Shown one piece after another: positions 43,847-54,361 of a stretch of DNA of 64,000 nucleotides. The translations under genes and the position numbers were made by a program. Every line of letters starts with the position of its first letter. Within the stretch, counting starts at the first letter, position 1. The stretch lies in NCBI RefSeq assembly GCF_002831625.1, contig NZ_CP025116.1, positions 248,001 to 312,000 of the forward strand. The letters are read 5' to 3'. The notes beneath the pieces were generated by a model. The model was not told where the DNA came from and did not search any database. It was given only the letters and a program-made list of their open reading frames with translations. The DNA comes from Nonlabens sp. MB-3u-79 (GTDB lineage: Bacteria > Bacteroidota > Bacteroidia > Flavobacteriales > Flavobacteriaceae).

Positions 43847-44938
43847 TTAAATTCTAAAAAATATAGAGGCACTTGCCGTATTGTACTCCCCAAAGGTATA
43901 ATCGGCAGTGAGATTGAAGGCCCCCAAAGTAAGTTTTGCTCCTATAGTTCCCAGCACACCGCTTACATCTGTTTGCAAGGACAAAGGATCTTCAACAGTT
44001 GACGCGATGGGAAATATGACCGTATTGGATCTAAAGGTATAGGTCCCCTTTAAATCTGTTGTAGAATTTCCTGCTACATAATTTAATCCTCCGTAGAAGT
44101 TGATCACTTTAAAATTAGTACTTGCTATAACCGCTACATTATACGCATTTGTCTTCGTTTCTATCAATTGATCTCTTCCTTCTACTACGGCGCCATCTTC
44201 AAAGTCATAACTAGCATCAAGTCTGGTAAAAGCCCCTAAAATTGAAACAGAAACAGGCAAGTTATTCGTACCGTTTTCATCATCAAAAAGTTTTGTAAAT
44301 TCCCATTGTAATCCAGCGCCATAAAGGCCTGTCTTCACCTCATCGGTCTCTATCTTTGGAATAAACCTAGCTTTTACTTCTAGTCCAGCTCCTAAGCCTA
44401 CGCCAACTTGAAAAAATGCTGAAGGAACTACATCCAGTCCCGTGCTTCCAATTCCTTGAGCCAGTGTAATGATATCTTCTTGCAGCAATAGGTTGGTATT
44501 TGATTCGGTACTTCTTATTATCAAGCTTTGTTCAGGATTATTTTCTCCTAATACGGTTGCAATTAATCGCGGCGTAGTACTTCCATCTCCAAAAGTCACC
44601 GATATATTTGCTGGCGGATTATTCGTATTATCATAGCTGGTTTGAATAATACGCTCGTATTCTAATGGATCCAGAACAAAAGATTTCTTTTCATCTGGAG
44701 CAAAGGTCCCTTGTACTTTAATTTGCAGCTTTAACTTACCTGCCTTTAAAACCTTTCCACTTTCATACCATCCAGAAGCTAGATTGTAGGTAAATGCTTC
44801 AGAAGCTGGTGCAGTATAGGAATTTGCATATTTATCTGCAGCTTCCAATCCAGCTGCCAGAATATCTGAAAAACCATTTTGTGCGTTAGTTAGATAACTG
44901 CCAAAAATCATTAGGAATAAGAGAATTATTCTTTTCAT
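43847..44938 (-). CDS. DUF6588 family protein
   Basis: A 363-residue exported protein with signal peptide (MKRIILLFLMIFGSYLTNAQ) and a beta-rich mature part. It begins NGFSDILAAGLEAADKYANSYTAPASEAFTYNLASGWY, the hallmark of the DUF6588 family. Many alternating strands follow (FFQVGVGLGAGLEVKARFIP), and the C-terminal strand ASASIFFRI suggests an outer-membrane barrel. I start at ATG 44938. It lies between gyrB and mdh, the usual flavobacterial order. Function unknown. Confidence 0.82.
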   Translation of the reverse strand: MKRIILLFLMIFGSYLTNAQNGFSDILAAGLEAADKYANSYTAPASEAFTYNLASGWYESGKVLKAGKLKLQIKVQGTFAPDEKKSFVLDPLEYERIIQTSYDNTNNPPANISVTFGDGSTTPRLIATVLGENNPEQSLIIRSTESNTNLLLQEDIITLAQGIGSTGLDVVPSAFFQVGVGLGAGLEVKARFIPKIETDEVKTGLYGAGLQWEFTKLFDDENGTNNLPVSVSILGAFTRLDASYDFEDGAVVEGRDQLIETKTNAYNVAVIASTNFKVINFYGGLNYVAGNSTTDLKGTYTFRSNTVIFPIASTVEDPLSLQTDVSGVLGTIGAKLTLGAFNLTADYTFGEYNTASASIFFRI

Positions 44939-45040
44939 GTGTATGGGTTTATATGACACCTACGTATAATATTAAGGCTTGGATTTTTAAAGTTATATTA
45001 AAAATTCCTAATACAACCACCATCTTAAATTTAAAGCATA

Positions 45041-45071
45041 AAAAAGTCCTTGATAAACAAGGACATTTTTA
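45041..45071 (-). terminator. Intrinsic terminator of gyrB
   Basis: GTCCTTG ... CAAGGAC stem around ATAAA, with an A run (T on the minus strand), about 20 bases after the gyrB stop. Confidence 0.78.
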
Positions 45072-45088
45072 ATACTCAGAAGCAATAT

Positions 45089-47041
<1,953 letters not shown>

Positions 47042-47196
47042 TCACTCTGATATGGGTATTACACAAATATAAGAAACCCCTAATGTTTATAGGGCTTTAC
47101 CTCAAAAATACACTCTTAAGTTATTAACAAATTATTAATAGGCTTGTGGTGTGAATAGTACTTATTTTATATCTTTAACACTCCAATGACTCCCAC

Positions 47197-47745
47197 ATGA
47201 AAAAGCAACTTCTTTTTTTATTCTTTCTATGCTCTTCATTCCTCCTGTTTTCACAGAATGACGACTCCCTCACTTTCTCAAAATTAGACAAAAGCCCACT
47301 GGATGTTGTGATGTATCGAGATACAAATAAAGCAGCTGTTGCTAGAGTTATTTATAGCCGTCCTTCAAAACAAGATCGAGAAATCTTTGGAAAACTAGTG
47401 CCGTTTAACGCAGTTTGGAGAACTGGAGCAAATGAAGCAACAGAAATTGCTTTTTACCAAGATGTGAAAATCAACAATAAGTTAGTAAAAGCCGGTAGTT
47501 ATTCTCTTTATACGATTCCTGGTGAGGAAGAATGGAAGTTCATACTCAACACGGCTACTACACAATCAGGATTAGAATACGACCCCTCTAAAAACTTACT
47601 AACGGCAACAATGGACCTGCTTCCATCTCCACAAAAAATAGAATCTTTTTCTATCAGTTTTGTGGAGCAACAAAATGGAGGGTTACTTTTTTTAGGATGG
47701 GATGATACTATAGCAAGCATTGCATTTACAATGGTCACTCCCTAA
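47197..47745 (+). CDS. DUF2911 family protein
   Basis: A 182-residue exported protein with signal peptide (FLLFSQ). The DUF2911 core DVVMYRDTNKAAVARVIYSRPSKQDREIFGKLVPFNAVWRTGANEATEIAF continues with KAGSYSLYTIPGEEEWKFILN. Members are common secreted Bacteroidota proteins of unknown role. Its end overlaps the convergent queE gene by four bases. Confidence 0.88.
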   Translation: MKKQLLFLFFLCSSFLLFSQNDDSLTFSKLDKSPLDVVMYRDTNKAAVARVIYSRPSKQDREIFGKLVPFNAVWRTGANEATEIAFYQDVKINNKLVKAGSYSLYTIPGEEEWKFILNTATTQSGLEYDPSKNLLTATMDLLPSPQKIESFSISFVEQQNGGLLFLGWDDTIASIAFTMVTP

Positions 47746-48374
47746 GGAATGTTCAAATATTTATGGGTCTGTAAAGAAACTTGCCATTCTGGATTTTCCA
47801 TTACAAATTCTGTAATTAACGGAATCATCTTTTCACGCACCGACCACTCTGGCTGTAAAAAAAGCTTGCATTGAGAAGATACTTTTTCAGATTCCGCTTT
47901 CGCGAAAGCGAGATCATGACGATTAAAAACGATTACTTTAAGCTCGTGTGCTGATAGATAGACTTCTTGCAACGGCATTTTTGCTTTCTTAGGAGATAAA
48001 CAAATCCAGTCCCACTGACCAGTAAGCGGATATGCGCCACTGGTTTCTATATGAATATCAAGACCCGCATTTTTCAAACCTGTAGTAAGGGGTTCCATGT
48101 TCCAAGTAAGCGGTTCTCCACCTGTCACTACAATTGTTTTACTGTATTTAGCTGCGTTAGCAACTATGTGATCTACTCCAGTAGGCGGGTGCTTTTCTGG
48201 CGCCCAACTTTCCTTCACATCGCACCAGTGACAACCAACATCACAACCACCTACTCTAATAAAGTAAGCGGCACGACCCGTGTGATATCCTTCACCTTGA
48301 ATCGTGTAAAATTCTTCCATCAATGGCAACATGGTGCCTTTTTCTACTTGTTGCTGTAGGGTTTTTTCTAGCAT
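47742..48374 (-). CDS. queE: 7-carboxy-7-deazaguanine synthase (radical SAM)
   Basis: Radical-SAM enzyme of queuosine/7-deazaguanine synthesis that turns carboxytetrahydropterin into CDG. It has 210 residues from my start. After LMEEFYTIQGEGYHTGRAAYFIR comes the cluster motif CDVGCHWC (C44, C48, C51), then the SAM loop VVTGGEPLTWN and ETSGAYPLTGQWDWICLSPKK. I use ATG 48374; 48407 is also open. The palindrome at 47896 encodes LAFAKAESEK. No other que gene is seen in the window. Confidence 0.9.
   Translation of the reverse strand: MLEKTLQQQVEKGTMLPLMEEFYTIQGEGYHTGRAAYFIRVGGCDVGCHWCDVKESWAPEKHPPTGVDHIVANAAKYSKTIVVTGGEPLTWNMEPLTTGLKNAGLDIHIETSGAYPLTGQWDWICLSPKKAKMPLQEVYLSAHELKVIVFNRHDLAFAKAESEKVSSQCKLFLQPEWSVREKMIPLITEFVMENPEWQVSLQTHKYLNIP
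47896..47909. repeat. Dispersed palindrome, copy 8 (inside queE)
   Basis: Exact GCTTTCGCGAAAGC encoding AFAKA. Confidence 0.9.
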
Positions 48375-48508
48375 GCGGCAAAGATACGTTTTAGCAGTTG
48401 TTTTCATTAAACTTCAACCGGTTTAAAACTATTTTAACGGGTGGCAAACATCCTAAATTTAAAATATGTGATCAATTCTGTACTTTTACGGTATTAAAAA
48501 ACAGTTGA

Positions 48509-50026
48509 ATGTCAAAAAAAGAAGCATTTTTCAAACACATTTCAGAAGGTTATGCTCCTAAAGGAGCTGCTATTATTTTGGGAGCTGCCATGCTCGATGG
48601 TGAAACCTTGACCAACGCTCATGTCAAGATCCCTTTAAAAACTATGAACCGTCACGGCCTTATCGCTGGTGCTACTGGAACTGGAAAAACAAAAACACTT
48701 CAAATTATTGCAGAGCAACTGTCGCAACATGGAGTACCTTCTTTATTAATGGATATAAAAGGAGACCTTTCGGGTATTGCAGCTCCAAGTCCAGGGCACG
48801 CTAAAATCGATGAGCGTCATGAAAAAATAGGATTAGATTTTAAAAAACGAAAATCCCCAGTGGAAATCTTGACCATTTCTGAGCAAGATGGAATAAAAAT
48901 GAGAGCTACCGTGAGCGAGTTTGGTCCGGTATTACTATCTAGAATTCTCGATGTTACAGAAACACAAGCTGGAATTATCTCTGTGGTGTTTAAATATTGT
49001 GATGATAACAAAATGCCTTTACTGGATCTAGAAGATTTAAAAAAGGTATTGCAATACGCTACAGGAGCAGGGAAAGATGAGTTTCAATCGGCTTATGGGC
49101 GTATTTCCACTTCTTCTACAGGAGCCATTCTAAGAAAACTTATTGAACTGGAACAGCAAGGTGCGCAACGATTTTTTGGTGAACGCAGTTTTGAAGTAAA
49201 AGACTTGGTCCGAAAAGATCGGGAAGGCCACGGGTATGTAAATATCATAAGGCTGACTGACATTCAAGACCGCCCTAAGCTGTTCTCTACATTTATGCTG
49301 AGTCTGCTGGCCGAAATTTATTCTACCTTTCCAGAGAAAGGAGATAGCGATAAACCAGAGTTGGTACTTTTTATTGATGAAGCACATTTGATATTTGACA
49401 ACGCCAGCAAAGCTTTATTAAATCAAATAGAAAGCATCGTAAAATTGATACGCTCTAAAGGAATAGGTATTTACTTCGTCACTCAAAACCCAACTGATAT
49501 TCCAGAAGGTGTATTGGGTCAATTGGGTCTTAAAGTGCAACATGCCTTAAGAGCTTTTACCGCAAAAGACAGGAAAGCGATAAAACTAACGGCACAAAAT
49601 TATCCTGAAACTGATTATTACGATACAGCCGAAATACTGACGTCACTAGGAATAGGAGAAGCCCTAATAAGCGCTCTAGATGAAAAAGGAAGACCAAGCC
49701 CACTTGCCGCAACCATGCTGCGTGCTCCAGAAAGCCGCATGGACATCCTTACCCATAGAGAACTAAGTGACCTTATTGCAGACTCAGAGCTTACCGATAA
49801 ATACAATGAAGAAATAGACAGGGAGAGTGCTGAGGAGATTTTACAAGAAAAAATTGATAAAGCAAACGAAGAAGAAATAAGAGAAAAGGCAGCTAAAGAA
49901 AAAGCTAAAACCAACAGCTCATCTCGCTCCACTAGGAGTTCGCGTCAGCACCCTATTATCAAGGTGCTTACCAGTGCTTCTTTTATAAGAGGCGTTATGG
50001 GAATTCTAGGTAAAGCTTTGAAATAG
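48509..50026 (+). CDS. HerA-like helicase domain ATPase (DUF853)
   Basis: A 505-residue FtsK/HerA-type ATPase of the DUF853 family. Walker A is GATGTGKT (54-61). Further features are SLLMDIKGDLSGIAAPSPGH, Walker B LVLFIDEAHLIF and the arginine-finger region YFVTQNPTDIPEGVLGQLG. The C-terminal part is a charged coiled coil (EEILQEKIDKANEEEIREKA) followed by a Ser/Arg-rich tail. Members are presumed hexameric DNA or protein motors; the role is unproven. Here it has no NurA or restriction partner and stands alone. Confidence 0.85.
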   Translation: MSKKEAFFKHISEGYAPKGAAIILGAAMLDGETLTNAHVKIPLKTMNRHGLIAGATGTGKTKTLQIIAEQLSQHGVPSLLMDIKGDLSGIAAPSPGHAKIDERHEKIGLDFKKRKSPVEILTISEQDGIKMRATVSEFGPVLLSRILDVTETQAGIISVVFKYCDDNKMPLLDLEDLKKVLQYATGAGKDEFQSAYGRISTSSTGAILRKLIELEQQGAQRFFGERSFEVKDLVRKDREGHGYVNIIRLTDIQDRPKLFSTFMLSLLAEIYSTFPEKGDSDKPELVLFIDEAHLIFDNASKALLNQIESIVKLIRSKGIGIYFVTQNPTDIPEGVLGQLGLKVQHALRAFTAKDRKAIKLTAQNYPETDYYDTAEILTSLGIGEALISALDEKGRPSPLAATMLRAPESRMDILTHRELSDLIADSELTDKYNEEIDRESAEEILQEKIDKANEEEIREKAAKEKAKTNSSSRSTRSSRQHPIIKVLTSASFIRGVMGILGKALK

Positions 50027-50106
50027 TTGGAACAATAACAAAATAGTTAAACCAAAACTCGTGTAATTTGCGCAGCAATTGTAATTTTACACCTTTAAAC
50101 AATAAT

Positions 50107-50655
50107 ATGAAGAAAGTAATCGCATTAGTAGCAGTAATCATTGTATTAGCTAGTTGCTCTAAAAGTCAGGATCCATTTGAATGGAATAAAGACCGTGTAG
50201 GCCATCTTACTAAAGGCATGAAAGTATTCCAACTGGATAGTCTTTATGCCAATGACAGTATCGTAAGACAATTAAAAGGCGATGAGTTTAGTAATGGGGC
50301 CAATCTGATCGAAATCTATGAAAAAGGTGGTGCTCATTTATTAACCCTTACTCCTAGTGAAGCTCTAGACAGCACAGCAACTATAGAAAACGTAATTATA
50401 CGTGATGAGCGATTTACCACTATAAAAGGAATCACTAAAAACAGCAGTTACAAAGACATCAGTGCTGCCTACAAAATCAGTAGTGTAGATAACATGATCG
50501 ATGATGCAGTCGTTTGGGTAAACGATGAGAATTTCTACTTCTCTATTTCTAAAGATAATTTACCTACCGATGTGAAATTTGACATCAGTGCTTCTATTGA
50601 AAAAACAATGATTCCAGAAGACGCAACACCTCAGTACATGTTTGTATCTTGGTAA
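50107..50655 (+). CDS. Hypothetical lipoprotein
   Basis: A 182-residue lipoprotein (VLASC, Cys17) with no family that I recognise. The mature part starts SKSQDPFEWNKDRVGHLTKGMKVFQLDSLY and has a beta-rich region GANLIEIYEKGGAHLLTLTPSE and IENVIIRDERFTTIKGITKNSSYKDI, of a kind seen in flavobacterial envelope proteins. I start at ATG 50107, 12 residues after the end of the TAATTTTA box. The stop lies just upstream of the hydrolase start. Confidence 0.65.
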   Translation: MKKVIALVAVIIVLASCSKSQDPFEWNKDRVGHLTKGMKVFQLDSLYANDSIVRQLKGDEFSNGANLIEIYEKGGAHLLTLTPSEALDSTATIENVIIRDERFTTIKGITKNSSYKDISAAYKISSVDNMIDDAVVWVNDENFYFSISKDNLPTDVKFDISASIEKTMIPEDATPQYMFVSW

Positions 50656-50665
50656 GTTCTACTCC

Positions 50666-51508
50666 ATGAAAAAAATATTTCAAAAAGCCATACCTAAACT
50701 GTATGGCTTTTATTTTAATACGTTACACCTATTCTCTAAAGAAAAGGCAGCAGCTGTTGCTCTTAAAGTTTTTAGCACTCCACGAAAGGGAAAGGTCCTG
50801 GACCACCAAAAAGATTTTCTTTCTACGGCAAGAACTCAGCAAATAGCCTTTGAAGACGGATTATTTATGTTGTACCACTGGAAAGGAACTGGGCCAACGG
50901 TCTTACTCAATCACGGTTGGGAATCCAACAGCTTTAGATGGAAATATCTTGTTGATCCTTTACGTAAATTAGACTACAACATCATTAGTATTGATGCTCC
51001 AGCACATGGAAATAGTGACGGGACTTTATTTACGGCTGTAAAGTATTCTAGGATCATCAAGACTACGATTGAATTATATGAACCACAAATAGTAATTGCT
51101 CATAGCGTAGGAGCCATGGCTACCATTTTTCAAGAGTCAAAAAACTCACATGCCTCTATAAAAAAATTAATCCTGCTGGGAAGCCCTAATAGACTAGAAG
51201 TAATCATGAAAGGTTATCAAGTCCTTGTAAGTTTTAATGATGCAGTCTACAAAAGCTTGAACCATTTACTAAAAAATAATTTTGGCTATTATATAAAAGA
51301 CTTTAATGCCTCAGACTTTGCAAAAAAGGTGGCTATTCCAACATTAGTTGTTCATAACCCCAATGATCTTATTGTTCCTTTTGAGGCAATGAAAGAAATT
51401 GCATCAGCAATGCCTAATGCGATAACACACACCTCAGAAACTGGTGGTCACAGCTTATACACTCAAGAGGTTGTCGATGAAATAGTTAAGTTTTTAAAGA
51501 AGCCATAA
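50666..51508 (+). CDS. Alpha/beta hydrolase
   Basis: A 280-residue alpha/beta hydrolase. Oxyanion-loop HGWESNSFRW, strand IISIDAPAHGNSDG, nucleophile elbow AHSVGAMA (a variant of GxSxG with Ala first), the acid in HNPNDLIVPFE and the His in ETGGHSLYT are visible. The substrate is unknown; esterase or thioesterase activity is likely. The first ATG in frame is 50642, but 50666 (MKKIFQKAIPK) is more natural; either way the gene abuts the preceding lipoprotein gene. Confidence 0.82.
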   Translation: MKKIFQKAIPKLYGFYFNTLHLFSKEKAAAVALKVFSTPRKGKVLDHQKDFLSTARTQQIAFEDGLFMLYHWKGTGPTVLLNHGWESNSFRWKYLVDPLRKLDYNIISIDAPAHGNSDGTLFTAVKYSRIIKTTIELYEPQIVIAHSVGAMATIFQESKNSHASIKKLILLGSPNRLEVIMKGYQVLVSFNDAVYKSLNHLLKNNFGYYIKDFNASDFAKKVAIPTLVVHNPNDLIVPFEAMKEIASAMPNAITHTSETGGHSLYTQEVVDEIVKFLKKP

Positions 51509-51603
51509 CTCCATTTGAATAAGTTCATTTATTATTCTTAATTCCTTAACTTTATGCTTATGAAGCTTAGAGCTTATCGAGGCCTTGCATAATCAACAAC
51601 TAT

Positions 51604-52626
51604 ATGACTAGTCAGATACCTACTAACAAAACACGTCAGCTATTCATTCTGTTAGTTATTCTATGTATTCTTATCCTTATAGGAAAAGAATTAACTCCCT
51701 ATTTAGGAGGGGTTTTAGGAGCTATCACCCTTTATGTATTATTAGAACCTTTACAAAAATGGCTGGAAGAAAGAAAATGGAAACCCGCTTTTGCCTCCTC
51801 TCTTCTGACCTCTTTATCCTTTGCAGTTATTCTATTACCCATTGCTGGAATAGCAGTAATGATGAGCGCAAAAGTAAAAACCACGTTAAAAAACAGCACT
51901 AATATAATAGATTCGGTTAAAACAGAAGTAGCTAAAACAGGAGACCTGATCGGTATTAATTTATCACAAAATATAAATTCTAGCGATGCGAGCAGCTGGA
52001 TCTCTAAAAACATTCAGAACCTAGCAAGCTCCAGTCTAACGATGTTTATTTCTGCAGGAATCATGCTCTTCCTTTTATATTTCATGTTAGTCGAACGTGA
52101 AAAATGGCTCAAGGCAGCTGTTACTTACATGCCTCTAAATGAAAAAAATCTAAATATTATAGGAAGGGAAAGTATTGATTTGGTCAAATCTAATGCGATA
52201 GGAATTCCTTTAGTTGCTTTACTTCAAGGCGTAGTTGCCTTAGTGGGTTATTTTATTTTTGGTGTAGAAAACCCTTTCTTTTGGTTTTTCATTACAACCA
52301 TAGGTAGTATGATCCCTATTGTAGGAACTGCAATAGGGATTTTACCAGTTTGCATATTATTGTTTTCTCAAGGGCATACCAGCGCGGCTATTGGGATTTT
52401 AATTTATGGACTGGTAGTGGTGGGGTCTACAGATAACCTCTTTAGGCTTGTTGTTCAAAAACGCCTTGCAGACGTGCATCCTCTAGTAACTCTTATTGGA
52501 GTTGTAGTAGGGGTACCTCTTTTCGGCTTTATAGGTCTTATTTTTGGACCGCTTCTGGTAAGTTTACTTTTACTATTAGTGAAAATATACAAAAATGAAT
52601 ATGGCCAACAAGAAGAGACGATATAG
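51604..52626 (+). CDS. AI-2E family transporter (UPF0118)
   Basis: A 340-residue polytopic inner-membrane protein with about eight helices. N-terminal IPTNKTRQLFILLVIL, then the family's paired helices around a soluble segment (about 90-140), and the C-terminal GIPLVALLQGVVALVGYFIFGV and PVCILLFSQGHTSAAIG are typical of UPF0118/AI-2E exporters. Members include TqsA and Na+/H+ antiporter-like proteins, so the substrate is uncertain. Confidence 0.85.
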   Translation: MTSQIPTNKTRQLFILLVILCILILIGKELTPYLGGVLGAITLYVLLEPLQKWLEERKWKPAFASSLLTSLSFAVILLPIAGIAVMMSAKVKTTLKNSTNIIDSVKTEVAKTGDLIGINLSQNINSSDASSWISKNIQNLASSSLTMFISAGIMLFLLYFMLVEREKWLKAAVTYMPLNEKNLNIIGRESIDLVKSNAIGIPLVALLQGVVALVGYFIFGVENPFFWFFITTIGSMIPIVGTAIGILPVCILLFSQGHTSAAIGILIYGLVVVGSTDNLFRLVVQKRLADVHPLVTLIGVVVGVPLFGFIGLIFGPLLVSLLLLLVKIYKNEYGQQEETI

Positions 52627-52688
52627 TCTTGTTAAATCATCTGTTTATTTTTTAAGTTTCCTTATTTTTAACCCCTAATAAAAATTGA

Positions 52689-53231
52689 ATGAGTAAAGAA
52701 TTAAAACTCCAAGATAAAATAGACCAAATTTACATAGAGCAACGCAAATTGTTCATTTGGGGAATGGTAGATGAGAAGACAGCCAGACACTGTGTTGATA
52801 GATTGTTATATCTAGATTCATTAAACAATGAAGAAATCACTTTTGTGATCAATAGCCCTGGTGGTTATGTCACTGCTGGATTTTCTATTTATGACACGAT
52901 GAAAGAAATTAAGAGCCCTATAAGTACGGTATGTAGCGGACTTGCTGCTTCTATGGGATCCATATTGCTTTCTGGTGGTGAAAAAGGACGTCGATTGATT
53001 CAAAAACACGGTCGTGTCATGATACACCAGCCTAGTGGTGGTGCTCGTGGAACCAGCGCAGATATTGAAATTACCGCACATGAAATTCTTAAAACTAAAG
53101 AATTAAGTGCGCAATTACTTGCTGATAACTGTGGACAGACCTTTGATAAGGTAATGAAAGATTTTAATCGCGATTACTGGTTAGGAGCTGATGAAGCTGT
53201 TGCTTACGGAATCGTAGATGGTATTATATAA
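52689..53231 (+). CDS. ClpP-family serine protease, short form
   Basis: A 180-residue ClpP-type subunit. The triad is intact: Ser88 in GLAASMGS, His113 in MIHQPSGG and Asp162 in FNRDYWL. The oligomer-lining strand VINSPGGYVTAG and handle helix are also present. It is shorter than typical ClpP and lacks the usual axial-loop N-terminus. No clpX or tig gene is adjacent. It may be a second, variant ClpP that forms mixed rings, or the only one; the window cannot tell. Own terminator. Confidence 0.82.
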   Translation: MSKELKLQDKIDQIYIEQRKLFIWGMVDEKTARHCVDRLLYLDSLNNEEITFVINSPGGYVTAGFSIYDTMKEIKSPISTVCSGLAASMGSILLSGGEKGRRLIQKHGRVMIHQPSGGARGTSADIEITAHEILKTKELSAQLLADNCGQTFDKVMKDFNRDYWLGADEAVAYGIVDGII

Positions 53232-53253
53232 ATAAAACATTACATATTCTAAT

Positions 53254-53285
53254 GAGCCAGCTTATCTTTAAGCTGGCTTTTTATT
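53254..53285 (+). terminator. Intrinsic terminator after the ClpP-like gene
   Basis: AGCCAGCTT ... AAGCTGGCT stem around ATCTTT with a T tail, 25 bases past the stop. Confidence 0.85.
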
Positions 53286-53297
53286 TTAAAAAAAGTA

Positions 53298-53507
53298 ATG
53301 ATTAGAAACTTTGTTAATGCCTATTTCAGGACCCTATCCATTCTTTTTTTGGTCTTACTCTTTGGTTTTGGCTTATGTAGTAGAGGATAGAATGATTATT
53401 TAAGGTCATTAATACCACTAGCAGCTTATGAAATTTTACCTGTTCTTATAGGCAATATAGTTGTTGCAATTATTTATTTTTATATTCAGAAAAAAGAAAT
53501 TAAATGA
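53298..53507 (+). pseudogene. Small two-helix membrane protein interrupted by an amber codon
   Basis: One frame of 70 codons, including two stops. It starts ATG at 53298 (MIRNFVNAYFRT, then a hydrophobic segment ILFLVLLFGFGL) and meets TAG at 53388-53390. The same frame continues NDYLRSLIPLAAYEILPVLI and a second hydrophobic segment, ending KKEIK. The final TGA (53505-53507) overlaps the ATG of the VOC gene, the coupling seen between real neighbouring genes here. One base change (for example CAG to TAG) would explain the break. Readthrough or a sequencing error are alternatives. Family unknown. Confidence 0.6.
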
Positions 53508-53920
53508 AACTAACTCCTTTCCACCTCGCCATTCCTGTTAAAGAAATCACGACCACTCGTGAATTTTATCGCGATACCTTAGGCTGCAAAGAAGGTCGCA
53601 GCTCTGATCATTGGGTAGACTTTGATTTTTTTGGACATCAACTTGTTATTCATGTGACCGAAGAAGCTCAAAAAGCGGCTGTAAATGCCGTAGATGGAAA
53701 AGCTGTTCCTGTTCCACATTTTGGTGTGGTTCTCGAGTGGGATATTTTTCACGCTTTCGCGAAAGCGGTAAAAGAAAAAGAAATTACTTTTATAATTGAA
53801 CCGTACATACGATTTGAAGGACTGCCCGGCGAGCAGGCTACTATGTTCTTCCAAGATCCTAGCGGTAATTCATTAGAATTCAAATCTTTCAAGGACTTTA
53901 ATCAAATATTTGCAACATGA
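53504..53920 (+). CDS. VOC family protein (glyoxalase/dioxygenase fold)
   Basis: A 138-residue vicinal-oxygen-chelate protein. Two beta-alpha-beta-beta-beta units carry metal-ligand candidates His7 in PFHLAIPVKE, His in PHFGVVLEW and Glu in GNSLEFKSF. The FRFEGLPGEQATMFFQDPSG segment (here IRFEGLPGEQ) suggests a glyoxalase/bleomycin-resistance-type member of the form common in marine bacteria. The reaction is unknown. A perfect palindrome encodes HAFAKA. Overlaps the next gene by ATGA. Confidence 0.8.
   Translation: MKLTPFHLAIPVKEITTTREFYRDTLGCKEGRSSDHWVDFDFFGHQLVIHVTEEAQKAAVNAVDGKAVPVPHFGVVLEWDIFHAFAKAVKEKEITFIIEPYIRFEGLPGEQATMFFQDPSGNSLEFKSFKDFNQIFAT
53753..53766. repeat. Dispersed palindrome, copy 9 (inside the VOC gene)
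   Basis: Exact GCTTTCGCGAAAGC, symmetric for 16 bases. Encodes AFAKA. Confidence 0.9.
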
Positions 53921-54330
53921 GATTATTTAGAAAAAAAACAAGCCTACCAGACGAAGAATACACCCTTGACGCTGTAGATCAAACTACTCTAGCCGACGTA
54001 GATGATGCCATCGAAAAAGAAGAAAGCATCTCCAGCAAGATTGCCCATTCTGGCTTTCTAAAAAAATATGTCAAGCTCGCGCAAATCATGTTCATGATGA
54101 TCAAAGATTTCCGAAAAGGAGTTTATAATAAAATCCCTTGGTTTACCATCGCTGCCATAACAACAGCACTATTGTATGTTTTTATGCCTATTGATTTGAT
54201 TCCAGACTTTATTCCAGGGTTGGGTTTTATAGATGACCTCACCGTCTTGACTTTTGTAACCGGATGGATAGAGACCGATTTACACAAATACCTAGACTGG
54301 AAACTTAAAGAGAATAGCCCAACTGAATAA
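53917..54330 (+). CDS. DUF1232 (YkvA-like) membrane protein
   Basis: A 137-residue protein whose centre holds the DUF1232 core: IPWFTIAAITTALLYVFMPIDLIPDFIPGLGFIDDLTVL. The N-terminus is a charged acidic stretch (DVDDAIEKEESISSK) with one short amphipathic segment. Function is unknown. Translationally coupled to the VOC gene (ATGA overlap at 53917). Confidence 0.85.
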   Translation: MRLFRKKTSLPDEEYTLDAVDQTTLADVDDAIEKEESISSKIAHSGFLKKYVKLAQIMFMMIKDFRKGVYNKIPWFTIAAITTALLYVFMPIDLIPDFIPGLGFIDDLTVLTFVTGWIETDLHKYLDWKLKENSPTE

Positions 54331-54361
54331 TACCCAATACAACTGATTAAGATTGACGGTA

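Noticed and set aside
48509..50026. HerA-NurA or phage-defence ATPase module
   Set aside because: No nuclease or Sir2-like partner lies beside it; it is a stand-alone DUF853 gene.
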